Positions 28,280-36,865 of a stretch of 64,000 nucleotides of DNA are shown here, piece after piece. Position 1 is the stretch's first letter, and each line of letters starts with the position of its first letter. The notes below the pieces were generated by a model. The model saw only the letters and a program-made list of their open reading frames with translations. It was not told where the DNA came from and searched no databases. The stretch is taken from assembly GCF_000316625.1 (NCBI RefSeq), contig NC_019676.1:3056501-3120500 (forward strand), written 5' to 3'. A program made the translations under genes and the position numbers. The DNA is from Nostoc sp. PCC 7107. Its GTDB lineage: Bacteria > Cyanobacteriota > Cyanobacteriia > Cyanobacteriales > Nostocaceae.

Positions 28280-29321
28280 CAATGAAGCTAATTTTTTAGA
28301 CGCAATTGCTGACAATTATGGAATAGACAAAAACTCTGTAATTTTTAAGTATCTTGAACTAAAAACAAGAGCTTCTAGAAAAGGGAGTAAAGCTCGTCGC
28401 TCTTTAGGAAATTTATATGCTCTTTACGTCTTAGCTCAAGATTATGTAACTGAAAATTTTGAAGGATCAAGATTTACAGAACTGATGCAACGTATGAAAG
28501 AAATGCCATTTGGTTCAACACTACAAAATCACCCTTTAGATAACAGACTCAATGATGAATTAAAACGTAAATATCAAGTAAGCGATAATATGCTACCTGT
28601 GCAGCCTGCTAATCTAGGAGATGGGAGAAAAGCTAGAAAAATATCTATTGATTTACTAACCGAACACAATATGAATCCTAGCTCTTCAGCTAGTTTTATC
28701 GTGGATGTAATAGATAGCTATATAACTATTATTGACGATAAACAAACTACATATCTAAATGAAATAGAGGCAGCTAATACTGATTTACAAATTACCGAAG
28801 TAATCGCAAAAGCATTTGAATATAATTCAGATGCTAGATTATTTGAAATTATTTCCTTTGGATTATTAAAATTGCATTTTGCAAAAACAACTGTTCATTT
28901 TTCTATAGATGGACAGGAATTCTCAGCACAATTGACTTTGTATCGTACAGGAAGAACAAATGCTAATGATGGAGGAATAGATTTTGTTTTAAAGCCATTG
29001 GGAAACTTCTTTCAAGTGACTGAAACATTAGATTTTAGAAAATATTTCTTGGATTTTGAAAAGGTTAATCATTTTCCAATGAGCTTTGTTATTAAAACTG
29101 ATTTAACGCCACAGCAGGTTAGAGATAAAATTAAAAAAGATGCTCTTAGATTAAGTAGCGTCGAGCAAGTTGAAGCATACATGAAACTATTTGAAGAAAT
29201 TTATACTTTAAATGAACTTATAAGCATTCTGGAAGAGATAAAACTGTCTTCTCAATTAGTTTCTAAGTTAAAAGAAATTGTTGTTAAATGCTTCAAAATA
29301 GAGTACGGACTATTAAATTAA
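28272..29321 (+). CDS. Type II restriction endonuclease (predicted)
   Basis: The product has 349 residues from the ATG at 28272, which has an excellent ribosome binding site (GGAGGGG at 28261-28267). The upstream TTG at 28254 is not needed. The C-terminal half contains GGIDFVLKPLGNFFQVTE, a probable active-site region where Asp and a following Glu/Gln-x-x strand recall PD-(D/E)XK folds, though the classical Lys is not clear. I do not recognise a named enzyme. Position between a C gene and a convergent methyltransferase gene makes a restriction enzyme the natural call. If the partner is ATGCAT-specific, this enzyme should cut the same site (AvaIII/NsiI-like). Confidence 0.75.
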   Translation: MSSNEANFLDAIADNYGIDKNSVIFKYLELKTRASRKGSKARRSLGNLYALYVLAQDYVTENFEGSRFTELMQRMKEMPFGSTLQNHPLDNRLNDELKRKYQVSDNMLPVQPANLGDGRKARKISIDLLTEHNMNPSSSASFIVDVIDSYITIIDDKQTTYLNEIEAANTDLQITEVIAKAFEYNSDARLFEIISFGLLKLHFAKTTVHFSIDGQEFSAQLTLYRTGRTNANDGGIDFVLKPLGNFFQVTETLDFRKYFLDFEKVNHFPMSFVIKTDLTPQQVRDKIKKDALRLSSVEQVEAYMKLFEEIYTLNELISILEEIKLSSQLVSKLKEIVVKCFKIEYGLLN

Positions 29322-30209
29322 TGAAATTTGTTTTGGCTGTTTTTCAAGTAAAGCTCTGGATTTTTTAGATAGATTTTTTGTTTTTCTCTTTTTCTCTTTT
29401 GCCAATTCTTCAGGAGTGTAATTTGATGGTAAATTTAAACGCCTAATTCCTATTTTTACATATTCTTCGTTTATCTCGATACCAATAGATTTTCTCTCTA
29501 AACGTTTGGCAACTGCACATGTAGAGAAACTACCAGCAAAGGGATCTAATACTATATCTCCAACATTGGAAGATGCTGAAATAACACGTTCTAAAAGTGC
29601 TTCTGGTTTTTGAGTTGGGTGATTTTCATACTCTTCCATTTTGAAGCGTACTCGCGTAAAATCCCAAACATTACCTGGTACTTTTTTTGTATTGTATGGC
29701 TGAGGAGGTTCTTTGCGATAATCAATCAACTGACGCTTTGCACCAGTTTTTGCCTCCACCATAATATCGACAGAATTAAACGTATAATTCTTCTCATGCT
29801 TTGTTAGCATGAGTATTGGCTCATACATCGAGCCAAAATAATTCTTTGCTTGTACGCCTGAGCTATCGTAAGTCCAGATTATTCTACTTTTAATATAAAA
29901 CTGCTTGCGGCATTTAATATCCAAGTATGGCATATTCTCTGTACTATTCATCAAGTAAAACGTACCATTGGACTTCAGAACACGATGGCATTCATCAATC
30001 CATTGATATGTCCAATTGAGAAATTCATTGTCTGACCAATTTTCAATCAAACCATCGAAGTTTTTGCCAATATTGTAAGGTGGGTCAGCAAAAACCAAGT
30101 CAACAGATTCTGATTCAAGGCGTTTTAAATTTTCAAGAGCATCGCCATGAATAACAGTATGACAATTATCTTTGTATATTTTGATATCTACCTTTGTTTT
30201 TGAAAACAC
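29313..30209 (-). CDS. N6-adenine DNA methyltransferase, YhdJ-like (beta class)
   Basis: The 298-residue protein has motif IV DPPY at residues 42-45 (FADPPYNIGKNFD) and motif I DPFAGSFSTCAVA near residue 220, the IV-before-I order of beta-class enzymes. It closely resembles my memory of E. coli YhdJ, including MNSTENMP, YDSSGVQAKNYFGSMYEPIL, VPGNVWDF and ENHPTQKPEALL (quoted in separate parts). YhdJ methylates ATGCAT, so the same target is inferred here. The start is a GTG at 30209. It converges on the endonuclease gene with a 9-bp overlap, and a C-box-like site lies 35 bp upstream. Confidence 0.92.
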   Translation of the reverse strand: MFSKTKVDIKIYKDNCHTVIHGDALENLKRLESESVDLVFADPPYNIGKNFDGLIENWSDNEFLNWTYQWIDECHRVLKSNGTFYLMNSTENMPYLDIKCRKQFYIKSRIIWTYDSSGVQAKNYFGSMYEPILMLTKHEKNYTFNSVDIMVEAKTGAKRQLIDYRKEPPQPYNTKKVPGNVWDFTRVRFKMEEYENHPTQKPEALLERVISASSNVGDIVLDPFAGSFSTCAVAKRLERKSIGIEINEEYVKIGIRRLNLPSNYTPEELAKEKKRKTKNLSKKSRALLEKQPKQISLI

Positions 30210-30243
30210 AATTAATGTCTAAAAGGAGTAGCTTACATAATGT

Positions 30244-30254
30244 GACTTAAAGTC
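30244..30254 (-). promoter_or_regulatory. C-box-like operator upstream of the methyltransferase gene
   Basis: The sequence GACTTAAAGTC (perfect GACTnnnAGTC) is flanked by TGT and TACA. It lies 35-45 bp before the methyltransferase GTG start and matches the C-box half-site consensus better than either box at the C gene. A single box at this promoter would let the C protein repress methyltransferase expression, as described for Esp1396I. Confidence 0.65.
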
Positions 30255-30524
30255 TACAATATTAATTTGAATATTGCAAGGCTTACTTATATTCAGACGC
30301 AATCTTTGAGAATTTTAGGTGCTGTAGGACTAATGTCCATGAAGCACCTTACCGGATTTCAACTCAAAAACTTATTCAGCTAATCTATTTATTCTGAGAA
30401 AAGAACAAACGAATTGCACTTATACTAATTCTGTATGAAGATGCACAGAGTATTAAAAAACAAACTCCCAAGAACGCCAAGAATGGAAGTTAATCATTCC
30501 ATGCAGCTTCACATTAAATTGGTA
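30255..30524. other. Intergenic region, nothing recognisable
   Basis: The region between the methyltransferase operator and the DUF3086 gene is A+T-rich. A short inverted pattern, AGGTGCTGTAGG ... GAAGCACCTTA, occurs around 30318-30353. I see no gene, tRNA or strong terminator. Confidence 0.4.
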
Positions 30525-31820
30525 TTAAAAGTCATCATCATAATTTTTCATGGTTTTGGGGTCAGGCGCAAAGGCTAACCACAAAGGAAATTGCAGAATT
30601 CCTAAGCTGATTTGCTCTTCGGAATCGTCAATGATAATTAAAGGTAGTTGATTAGCTTTCACCAAACGCTCGGCTTTTTGTGCTAAAGCGTCTGGCGCTT
30701 CAAATAAAACTACTCCTCGGTCAGGGCCAAAATCTGGGCGACCGATACCTAAACAATCTTGCAAACCTCGCCGCCATTCACCCAACCGTTCTGGTGTGTT
30801 GGCTAAAACCAGAGTACGGACGCGATCGCCATACAATTTATGTAGTATCGAAATAATCGCTGAAGCAATCAAAGTATTCTGCAAACGGCTACCCATTGTC
30901 CGCAAAGCACCCCGTCCCCCTTGTCCGAAAAACCAATTTGAGACTCGTTCTGCATGAACTGGTTCAAAGGTGCGGCGTAGTTGCCAAGCCGGGCCATAAT
31001 AATCTGGTTTGTTGCGATATTGATCAATTAGACGGCGAACTTGCTTGGTAGTCTCTTGAAACTGCTGTTGGGCAAATTGTGGTGTAATTGCTTCTGGTTC
31101 TGCGGGTTTAGCTTCTTTAACAGCTGGCCTTTCTCGTTCTCTAACTTCTGGGACTAGTTGTAACTGCTCGGCGGCGGCGGCTAAATCTTGTAAGCTCCCA
31201 GTGAGATAATCTTTAAAACCCTGGACACGAATCGCTAAATCTTGCGATGCGCCTGCAAACGTAGTCCGCATTTCATTACGGATGCGTTCTTGACGACGTT
31301 CTAACTGTTCTATAGAAATTTGCAGTGCTTGTTTGCGCTGTTCTAATTGTCCGAGTGATTCTTGCACAATTCGCCCCATTGCTGTTTGCGTGTCACTCAG
31401 TTGTGTTTGCAGCGTATTGTAAGTTACTTGCAATGTGGCAATTTCGGCTTTGAGTGCAGCTTCAGTTTCTTGTAACTGAGTTAACCTTTGCTCGGCTTCG
31501 GCGTATAAGGAATTATTTTGTGATACTGACTCTGTTTTTAACCCTAATGCAGTTGTGTTAGTTGCTAATGGAACCTCAGCAGCTGGTTCATCTATTAAAC
31601 TCAGCAATTCTGTACTTACATCGCTCGTTTCTGTGTCAACGGCTGAAGCAGATGCTTCTGGTTCCAGAACTGACTCTACAGATGAGTTTTCTGGGTTATC
31701 TATTTCTGGTTTTTCTGGTTGTATTTGCTCCAACCACTCATCTATTGGTTCTGGAGTTTGAGATGACTCAGGGTTCATAAACGATAGTGTAATTTCTAAA
31801 CGCGAATAAATATTGGTCAT
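30525..31820 (-). CDS. DUF3086 domain-containing protein
   Basis: This is a cyanobacterium-specific protein of 431 residues (417 if it starts at the internal Met15, MNPESSQT, which looks more natural). Residues about 15-95 are acidic and low in complexity, about 105-215 form a long coiled coil, and about 265-425 carry the conserved DUF3086 domain (YYGPAWQLRRTFEPVHAERV, NWFFGQGGRGAL). No membrane segment is seen. It follows the DUF3119 and MlaE-like permease genes on the same strand, so it may belong to lipid transport or envelope biology, but its role is unknown. Confidence 0.85.
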   Translation of the reverse strand: MTNIYSRLEITLSFMNPESSQTPEPIDEWLEQIQPEKPEIDNPENSSVESVLEPEASASAVDTETSDVSTELLSLIDEPAAEVPLATNTTALGLKTESVSQNNSLYAEAEQRLTQLQETEAALKAEIATLQVTYNTLQTQLSDTQTAMGRIVQESLGQLEQRKQALQISIEQLERRQERIRNEMRTTFAGASQDLAIRVQGFKDYLTGSLQDLAAAAEQLQLVPEVRERERPAVKEAKPAEPEAITPQFAQQQFQETTKQVRRLIDQYRNKPDYYGPAWQLRRTFEPVHAERVSNWFFGQGGRGALRTMGSRLQNTLIASAIISILHKLYGDRVRTLVLANTPERLGEWRRGLQDCLGIGRPDFGPDRGVVLFEAPDALAQKAERLVKANQLPLIIIDDSEEQISLGILQFPLWLAFAPDPKTMKNYDDDF

Positions 31821-31886
31821 TTGTCATTGGTCATTTTTGGATTATTCAAAGATCTCAACCATTGACTATTGACCATTGACTAAGCA
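31821..31886. repeat. Heptameric short tandem repeats
   Basis: The spacer between the DUF3119 and DUF3086 genes contains GGTCATTTGTCATTGGTCAT and ACCATTGACTATTGACCATT, variants of the (CCATTGA)-type heptameric repeats of Nostocaceae. Confidence 0.6.
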
Positions 31887-32303
31887 CTAAATACGTGGAC
31901 AACGTTCTTCCAAACAAGTTTTGAGGGTGTTAGGGTCGAACAAAATTGGTAAAAAGTGAATACTGTTAATTTCTTTAAAATAAAACAGAACTGGAAACCT
32001 ATTCCAGAATATTCGCCAGTTTTGCCATTCTCGGTAGGGAAAACGCCGAATTAACTTTTCACTTCTGTAAATATCTAAGTCGGTGGCGGTAAATTGCAAG
32101 CGTAATGTTACAGTTTGAAACAAAAGAAACAAACCAAAAAGTGCGATCGCTCCTCCAACTAAAGGTTGCACAATCACAATGGGAATCGCTACAATCACCA
32201 ACACAACAGGGATATTGTAACTAGGTTTGAGTTCCACTGTTGCTACGGAATTAGGCGCAAATGAACTGGTCACTGTTTCAAATCCTGTTTCGTTAGTAGA
32301 CAT
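31887..32303 (-). CDS. DUF3119 family membrane protein
   Basis: The protein has 138 residues from the ATG at 32303 (MSTNETGFE); the longer frame from 32348 starts at a poor codon. Two hydrophobic segments at about residues 28-65 form a membrane hairpin, followed by a PH-like soluble domain (FTATDLDIYRSEKLIRRFPY, EWQNWRIFW). DUF3119 proteins are found in cyanobacteria and chloroplasts and are typically encoded beside an MlaE-type permease, as here. The function is unproven. Confidence 0.85.
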   Translation of the reverse strand: MSTNETGFETVTSSFAPNSVATVELKPSYNIPVVLVIVAIPIVIVQPLVGGAIALFGLFLLFQTVTLRLQFTATDLDIYRSEKLIRRFPYREWQNWRIFWNRFPVLFYFKEINSIHFLPILFDPNTLKTCLEERCPRI

Positions 32304-32357
32304 CTTTTTTATTTTAGGTGTTAACAGTTTTCTCTGAGCAGACAGCACTCAGCACTA

Positions 32358-33155
32358 TTAAAACCCTTGGACGAATGCACTACCCGCACCTTGAAACATC
32401 AACCACGACAAAAAGAAATTGCTAATAAATATCAGCAGCAAAGCAGTAACTACGGCGGTTGTGGTTGATTGACCTACACCTTTAGCGCCGCCTGTGGTTG
32501 TCAAGCCCCAACTGCAACCAACGACAGCAATTAACAACCCAAAACACACTGCTTTAAACAAAGCACTACAAATATCCCAAGTGTCGAGTAAGTTGCGGGC
32601 GGAGTCTAGAAATACTGTATCTGCTAGTCCGTATATATGAGTGGCAATTAATAATCCGCCAAACATCCCTGTTACTAACGACAGGAGAGTTAAAATTGGC
32701 AGCATGAAGCAACAAGCAATCATCCTGGGAATGACTAGATAATCGATGGGATCTGTTTTGAGGATTAAAAGCGCATCAATTTGTTCTGTAACCTTCATCG
32801 TCCCGATTTCTGCGGCAAAGGCAGACCCCACTCGCCCGGCTAAAATAACTGCTGTGAGTACAGGTGAAAGTTCTCTTGTTAACGCCACCGCCAGCACTCC
32901 ACCGACGAGATTACCCGCACCAAAGTTAATAAACTCTCGCGCTACTTGGATGGTAAACACAGCACCAACAAAAATTGCCGTTAACAGAGCAATAAACAAA
33001 GAGTCTGGCCCTACGGCGGCCATTTGTTCTAAAGTGTTCCGCCAATGAATTTTGCCCCGCAGCAGGTGAACTATCACTTGTCCCCCCAGAAAAATCGCTG
33101 CCAGCAAGCGCTGACTCCATGCTGCTAAACTGGAATTAGATGTGATCTGGCTCAA
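32358..33155 (-). CDS. MlaE-family lipid ABC transporter permease
   Basis: This 265-residue permease has about five hydrophobic helices and the family signature LTRELSPVLTAVILAGRVGS AFAAEIGTMKVTEQIDAL (given in two parts) in the central cytoplasmic helix. Homologues in cyanobacteria and the plastid protein TGD1 form the membrane part of phospholipid transporters between the envelope membranes. The ATPase and MCE substrate-binding subunits are not in the window. The gene heads a three-gene unit with the DUF3119 and DUF3086 genes. Confidence 0.93.
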   Translation of the reverse strand: MSQITSNSSLAAWSQRLLAAIFLGGQVIVHLLRGKIHWRNTLEQMAAVGPDSLFIALLTAIFVGAVFTIQVAREFINFGAGNLVGGVLAVALTRELSPVLTAVILAGRVGSAFAAEIGTMKVTEQIDALLILKTDPIDYLVIPRMIACCFMLPILTLLSLVTGMFGGLLIATHIYGLADTVFLDSARNLLDTWDICSALFKAVCFGLLIAVVGCSWGLTTTGGAKGVGQSTTTAVVTALLLIFISNFFLSWLMFQGAGSAFVQGF

Positions 33156-33548
33156 TGTTCTGTAGCTAACTCGGTAATTGCCTTAAGAATAGCGAAAGTT
33201 CATGGTCAATAGTCAATAGTCAATAGTTATTCTTCTTTTCTGCACCTTGCCCCTTTGCCTCTTCATTAAATCAGGTTCACGTTAACTTAGTTTAAAGTTA
33301 CTCTCATAAAATAAACCTTTACCTACATATCTTTTGATGTATGCTATCTAATAGATATAAGCTCAAAGCCTGAATCAGCAAAGGTTCTGTCTCTTCACAG
33401 GCTGAATGTTCCGTAATACAGCTTGTGTAGTTATTGTCTGCTGTTTTAATGAAAACTTAAGATTTTTGACATATTGGCCTCTAGGTGGCGATCGCACGTA
33501 TTGTAGAAGATGACAAATAGTTAGTTGGCTGTTGTGCGTCGTCTTCTT
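33156..33548. other. Divergent intergenic region with heptamer repeats
   Basis: The region separates the MlaE-like gene from a small membrane protein gene. Three perfect heptamers (GTCAATA)x3 lie at 33205-33225. Two direct copies of CAGGCTGAAT/AGCCTGAAT-like sequence occur around 33366-33408 in opposite orientation. A GCGATCGC octamer is at 33488. No gene is evident. Confidence 0.4.
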
Positions 33549-33562
33549 GGAGGTTGTCTTTC

Positions 33563-33859
33563 ATGACTTTTTTGACAAACTTTCTCCGTTCCCTATTAGT
33601 CACGGTTATTTTTAGCTTTGTTGCGCCTATATTTTTAGTCGGTGGCATACTAATGCTGTTAGCGGTGATTGGTTATATGCCAGGATTACAAGCCTTAACA
33701 GAAGCCAGCGCTACAGGTATATTACATTTTCTTGCAATTTTTGGCAGTGGCACGCCTCTACGTGGACTGGTAATTATTGGTTTGACTTGGAGTTTTGTCG
33801 GCGCATTATTTGATACTTATGCGTATTGCCGTTGTCAAATTTTACGCATAGATTCTTGA
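33563..33859 (+). CDS. Small membrane protein, unknown function
   Basis: The product has 98 residues from the ATG at 33563, with GGAGG at 33549-33553 as ribosome binding site; the TTG at 33554 would sit too close to it. Two strong hydrophobic segments (about residues 10-42 and 70-88) indicate an inner or thylakoid membrane location. The tail (YAYCRCQILRIDS) has two cysteines. I do not recognise a family. Confidence 0.65.
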   Translation: MTFLTNFLRSLLVTVIFSFVAPIFLVGGILMLLAVIGYMPGLQALTEASATGILHFLAIFGSGTPLRGLVIIGLTWSFVGALFDTYAYCRCQILRIDS

Positions 33860-34137
33860 ATTAATTATGCGTTAGTCAAGTTAGTGTTGGCTAGTAAAAG
33901 TTTAAAACACAACTACAGTAATCATTACAGAATTTAAATCAAATCGAATTCGGGGTTGGGATTATAAATTAGTGTTGTTAAATTAAATACTTAATTATTA
34001 ATAGCCAAAGCCAGGATGGCTAAAGTTGAGCAAATTTGACAGCAAAATTTAGCTCAAAAATTTTAGATAGCCTAAATGCAGGTCAGGTAATTGCCAGCAG
34101 TCTAATCAGTGTCTGCTATAAAATGCTTGAATAGCAG
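33860..34137. other. A+T-rich intergenic region upstream of sppA
   Basis: No gene is supported. A TATAAAAT at 34117-34124 could be a -10-like element for sppA. The segment AGCCAAAGCCAGGATGGCTAA around 34003 is a weak inverted repeat. Confidence 0.35.
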
Positions 34138-34170
34138 AATGCCCATTCATTTTAATCTCTGGGCATTTTA
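34138..34170 (+). terminator. Hairpin with T-tail in the sppA leader
   Basis: AATGCCCA (34138-34145) and TGGGCATT (34160-34167) pair with a 14-nt loop and are followed by TTTTATA. This has the form of an intrinsic terminator 35 bp before the sppA start; it may end upstream transcription or act as an attenuator. Confidence 0.5.
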
Positions 34171-34204
34171 TAGTGAGATTATATACGAGGTTTTTTGACT
34201 GCTC

Positions 34205-35026
34205 ATGGTTTGGCCGTTTAAATCCAAGTTTCGTAAACAAATTGCGCGAATTGAAATTACTGGTGCGATCGCAAGTGCTACTCGCAAACGTGTATTAGAA
34301 GCCCTCAAGACCGTAGAAGAAAAGAAATTTCCAGCTTTACTTTTACGTATTGATAGTCCTGGGGGAACAGTCGGCGATTCCCAAGAAATTTACAGCGCTC
34401 TCAAGCGCTTGCGCGAAAAAATCAAAATTGTCGCTAGTTTTGGGAATATTTCTGCCTCTGGTGGTGTTTACATCGGTGTGGGAGCCGAATACATCATGGC
34501 TAACCCCGGAACCATCACTGGAAGCATTGGTGTGATTCTGCGGGGAAATAACCTAGAACGCTTGCTAGAAAAAATTGGTGTTTCCTTCAAAGTCATTAAG
34601 TCAGGCCCATACAAAGACATATTGGCATTTGATCGAGAACTAACAGAACCGGAACAACACATTCTGCAAGAATTGATTGACACCAGTTACCAGCAGTTTG
34701 TCCAAACCGTAGCCGATGGTCGTTCTTTAGCCGTAGAGACTGTGAAAAGTTTCGCCGATGGCCGGATATTTACTGGGCAACAGGCTCTAGAATTGGGAGT
34801 TGTAGACCGCCTGGGAACAGAAGACGATGCTCGTCGCTGGACAGCAGAACTGGTTGGTCTTGACCCCGAAAAAACACAATGTTTTACCCTTGAAGAACCA
34901 AAACCTTTGTTAAGTCGCATTCTACCGGGAAGCCGGCAAGTTTCATCAAGACTAAGTGCAGGTGTTGACTGGCTAGAATTTGAAATGTCTACCAGTGGTT
35001 TGCCATTGTGGTTATATCGACCATAA
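34205..35026 (+). CDS. sppA: Signal peptide peptidase SppA, short form (S49)
   Basis: The 273-residue protein is a member of the S49 serine protease family. The motif NISASGGVYIG carries the nucleophilic serine, and SGPYKDI carries the candidate general-base lysine. There is no signal peptide or clear membrane anchor, unlike many SppA enzymes, so it may act from the cytoplasmic face. It degrades cleaved signal peptides or other membrane peptides. A chorismate mutase gene follows on the same strand with a hairpin between. Confidence 0.93.
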   Translation: MVWPFKSKFRKQIARIEITGAIASATRKRVLEALKTVEEKKFPALLLRIDSPGGTVGDSQEIYSALKRLREKIKIVASFGNISASGGVYIGVGAEYIMANPGTITGSIGVILRGNNLERLLEKIGVSFKVIKSGPYKDILAFDRELTEPEQHILQELIDTSYQQFVQTVADGRSLAVETVKSFADGRIFTGQQALELGVVDRLGTEDDARRWTAELVGLDPEKTQCFTLEEPKPLLSRILPGSRQVSSRLSAGVDWLEFEMSTSGLPLWLYRP

Positions 35027-35035
35027 ATCTCATTG

Positions 35036-35072
35036 GTCATCGGTTATTAGTCATTGGCTAATAACCGATGAC
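35036..35072. terminator. 15-bp inverted repeat after sppA
   Basis: GTCATCGGTTATTAG (35036-35050) and CTAATAACCGATGAC (35058-35072) pair perfectly around a 7-nt loop, 10 bp after the sppA stop. It is built from ATTAGTCATTG-type repeat words and lacks a clear T-run. Confidence 0.5.
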
Positions 35073-35115
35073 TGTTAGCTGTTAACTGTTGACTGAAATA
35101 AGGAGGATTTTTGGC

Positions 35116-35529
35116 GTGGAGTGGCAAATGCGAGCGATTCGTGGAGCAACAACGGTTGCAGAAAATACAATTGAAGCAATGCGAGAAGCAGTCATAGAAC
35201 TGCTAGATGAACTAGAACAACGCAATAAAATACAACCGCAGGATATGATTAGCGTGACTTTCTCCGTCACCCGCGATTTAGATGCGATTTTTCCGGCGGC
35301 GATCGCTCGCGCACGTTCTGGTTGGGATAATGTACCTATGTTGGATGTGCAGCAAATGCACGTTGAAGGTAGTTTACAACGTTGCGTCCGCTTCTTAATT
35401 CACGCTTATCTGCCAGTTTCTACCCCAATTCATCATATATATTTGCGCCACGCTTCTAATTTACGTCCCGACTGGAGTTTACCGCAGTCTTTACACACAT
35501 CACAGCCAGCAATTGAGTCTAAGGTTTAA
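35116..35529 (+). CDS. aroH: Chorismate mutase, AroH type
   Basis: This is the trimeric AroH-class enzyme that converts chorismate to prephenate for Phe/Tyr synthesis. The N-terminal MRAIRGATTV and the later SVTRDLDAIFPAAIARA and IRH-like LRHASNLRPD regions are typical. The preferred start is GTG at 35116, placed 9 nt after AGGAGG (35101-35106), giving 137 residues; the longer TTG frame from 35089 would include the ribosome binding site as coding sequence. Confidence 0.9.
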   Translation: MEWQMRAIRGATTVAENTIEAMREAVIELLDELEQRNKIQPQDMISVTFSVTRDLDAIFPAAIARARSGWDNVPMLDVQQMHVEGSLQRCVRFLIHAYLPVSTPIHHIYLRHASNLRPDWSLPQSLHTSQPAIESKV

Positions 35530-35666
35530 ATCCATTTCAAGTATGTAGGCTTAGGAAACACAATTCTGGTAAATATGCAGTTTTCATCAAAAGTTGATCT
35601 CGGAAATAACCTAGGGAACACATCTACAAAATTGCAATTATTGCGCGTAAAATCTGTTTTTATATA

Positions 35667-36761
35667 TTAATTAGCTGCTATTTCCTGGCTATTAACAGGT
35701 ACAAAACCAGCTTGAGTGATAGCTCTTTGTCCTTGTTCAGTCAGCAAAAGTTTGGCGTATGCTTCCCCAACTTGTTGTTCTTGTCCTTGGTTTTGCTGAA
35801 TCATGACAAATAATTTAGCAGTTAGTGGGTAAGTAGCATTCTTGATTACTGCTGTATTTAGTTGATTGCGTTGTCGTGGACACTGATTTGACTGTACAAC
35901 TGGTTCACGGTAGAGAGAAACTAACTGTTCTGAAGTTAATCCCAAAGGTAGTAGTTTCACACCACATTGATTGATCACCCCTCTAGCAGAAGCATAATAT
36001 ACACTGCCAGGAGTGGTTTTGAGCCGGCGTAATGCTTCTGTTGTAGAGTAAACATACTCAACTTGTGAACTTAAATTTTGCTTGTCAGCTGGCTGGTTAG
36101 GGAATAACAGTGTGTCTGCATTTTCCGGTGATTGAGACAACGGTACAATTGGTAAATCTTTTCCGCCTACTTGCTTCCAGTTAGTAATCTGTCCCAGATA
36201 AATTTTTTGTAATTGTTCAACGGTTAAGCCAGGAACTTGAAGTTCTGGGTTAACTACTATTGCAACTCCATCCATTCCTACTTGACGTTGCTCAATTGTT
36301 AAACCCTGTTTTTTCGCCTGAGCTTGTTCTGCATCTGTCAGCGGACGAGATGATTGAGTAAAGTCTAATTTTCCAGCCAACAACATTCTAATTCCTGCGC
36401 CGGAACCAGGGCTACCATCTGTAGGATTGACATAGAGCAATTGAAATTCTGGACGAGTATTTTGAATCTGTGAATCTACTAATTGCCTAATTGATGCCCA
36501 AGCTGTACTACCACCGTAATTGAATGCACCAATTGGCATATCATTAATCTGGGCAAAGGTTGAACCCGTAAGATTACTGACAGCTTCAGAATTCTGACTA
36601 GAGACAGAATCCTGACGATTATTGACAAATAAGCGTGGTCTTAGCCATAACCACAGCCCGCCAATGAGTACAATTGTAATTACTTCGCCAATGATCAGCC
36701 CCCTGATCATCTGGATTGCGTCTGTGCTGAGTGAAACAGCTTTTCTATTACTGTTGCTCAT
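35667..36761 (-). CDS. Membrane-anchored phosphate-binding-like (PstS-type) protein
   Basis: The 364-residue protein has an N-terminal transmembrane helix at about residues 18-40 preceded by a short cytoplasmic tail. A type 2 periplasmic binding domain follows: LAGKLDFTQSSRPLTDAE, GIAIVVNPELQVPGLTVEQL-like motifs, YLGQITNWKQVGG and GSVYYAS. The S/T-rich SSRP and the TNW motif are typical of PstS-like proteins. The uncleaved anchor differs from a freely diffusing transporter subunit, and no pst permease genes are near. It is divergent from a Ser/Thr kinase gene, which suggests a sensing role by inference. Confidence 0.82.
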   Translation of the reverse strand: MSNSNRKAVSLSTDAIQMIRGLIIGEVITIVLIGGLWLWLRPRLFVNNRQDSVSSQNSEAVSNLTGSTFAQINDMPIGAFNYGGSTAWASIRQLVDSQIQNTRPEFQLLYVNPTDGSPGSGAGIRMLLAGKLDFTQSSRPLTDAEQAQAKKQGLTIEQRQVGMDGVAIVVNPELQVPGLTVEQLQKIYLGQITNWKQVGGKDLPIVPLSQSPENADTLLFPNQPADKQNLSSQVEYVYSTTEALRRLKTTPGSVYYASARGVINQCGVKLLPLGLTSEQLVSLYREPVVQSNQCPRQRNQLNTAVIKNATYPLTAKLFVMIQQNQGQEQQVGEAYAKLLLTEQGQRAITQAGFVPVNSQEIAAN

Positions 36762-36865
36762 TAGATTGAATTTTATTAAGCGTCTTAATAAAGAATATAT
36801 ATTAAAACTATAAGTAAATACCTTTACGTGATATTACGGGGAGCAACCGTCAGGTACATCGTAAC

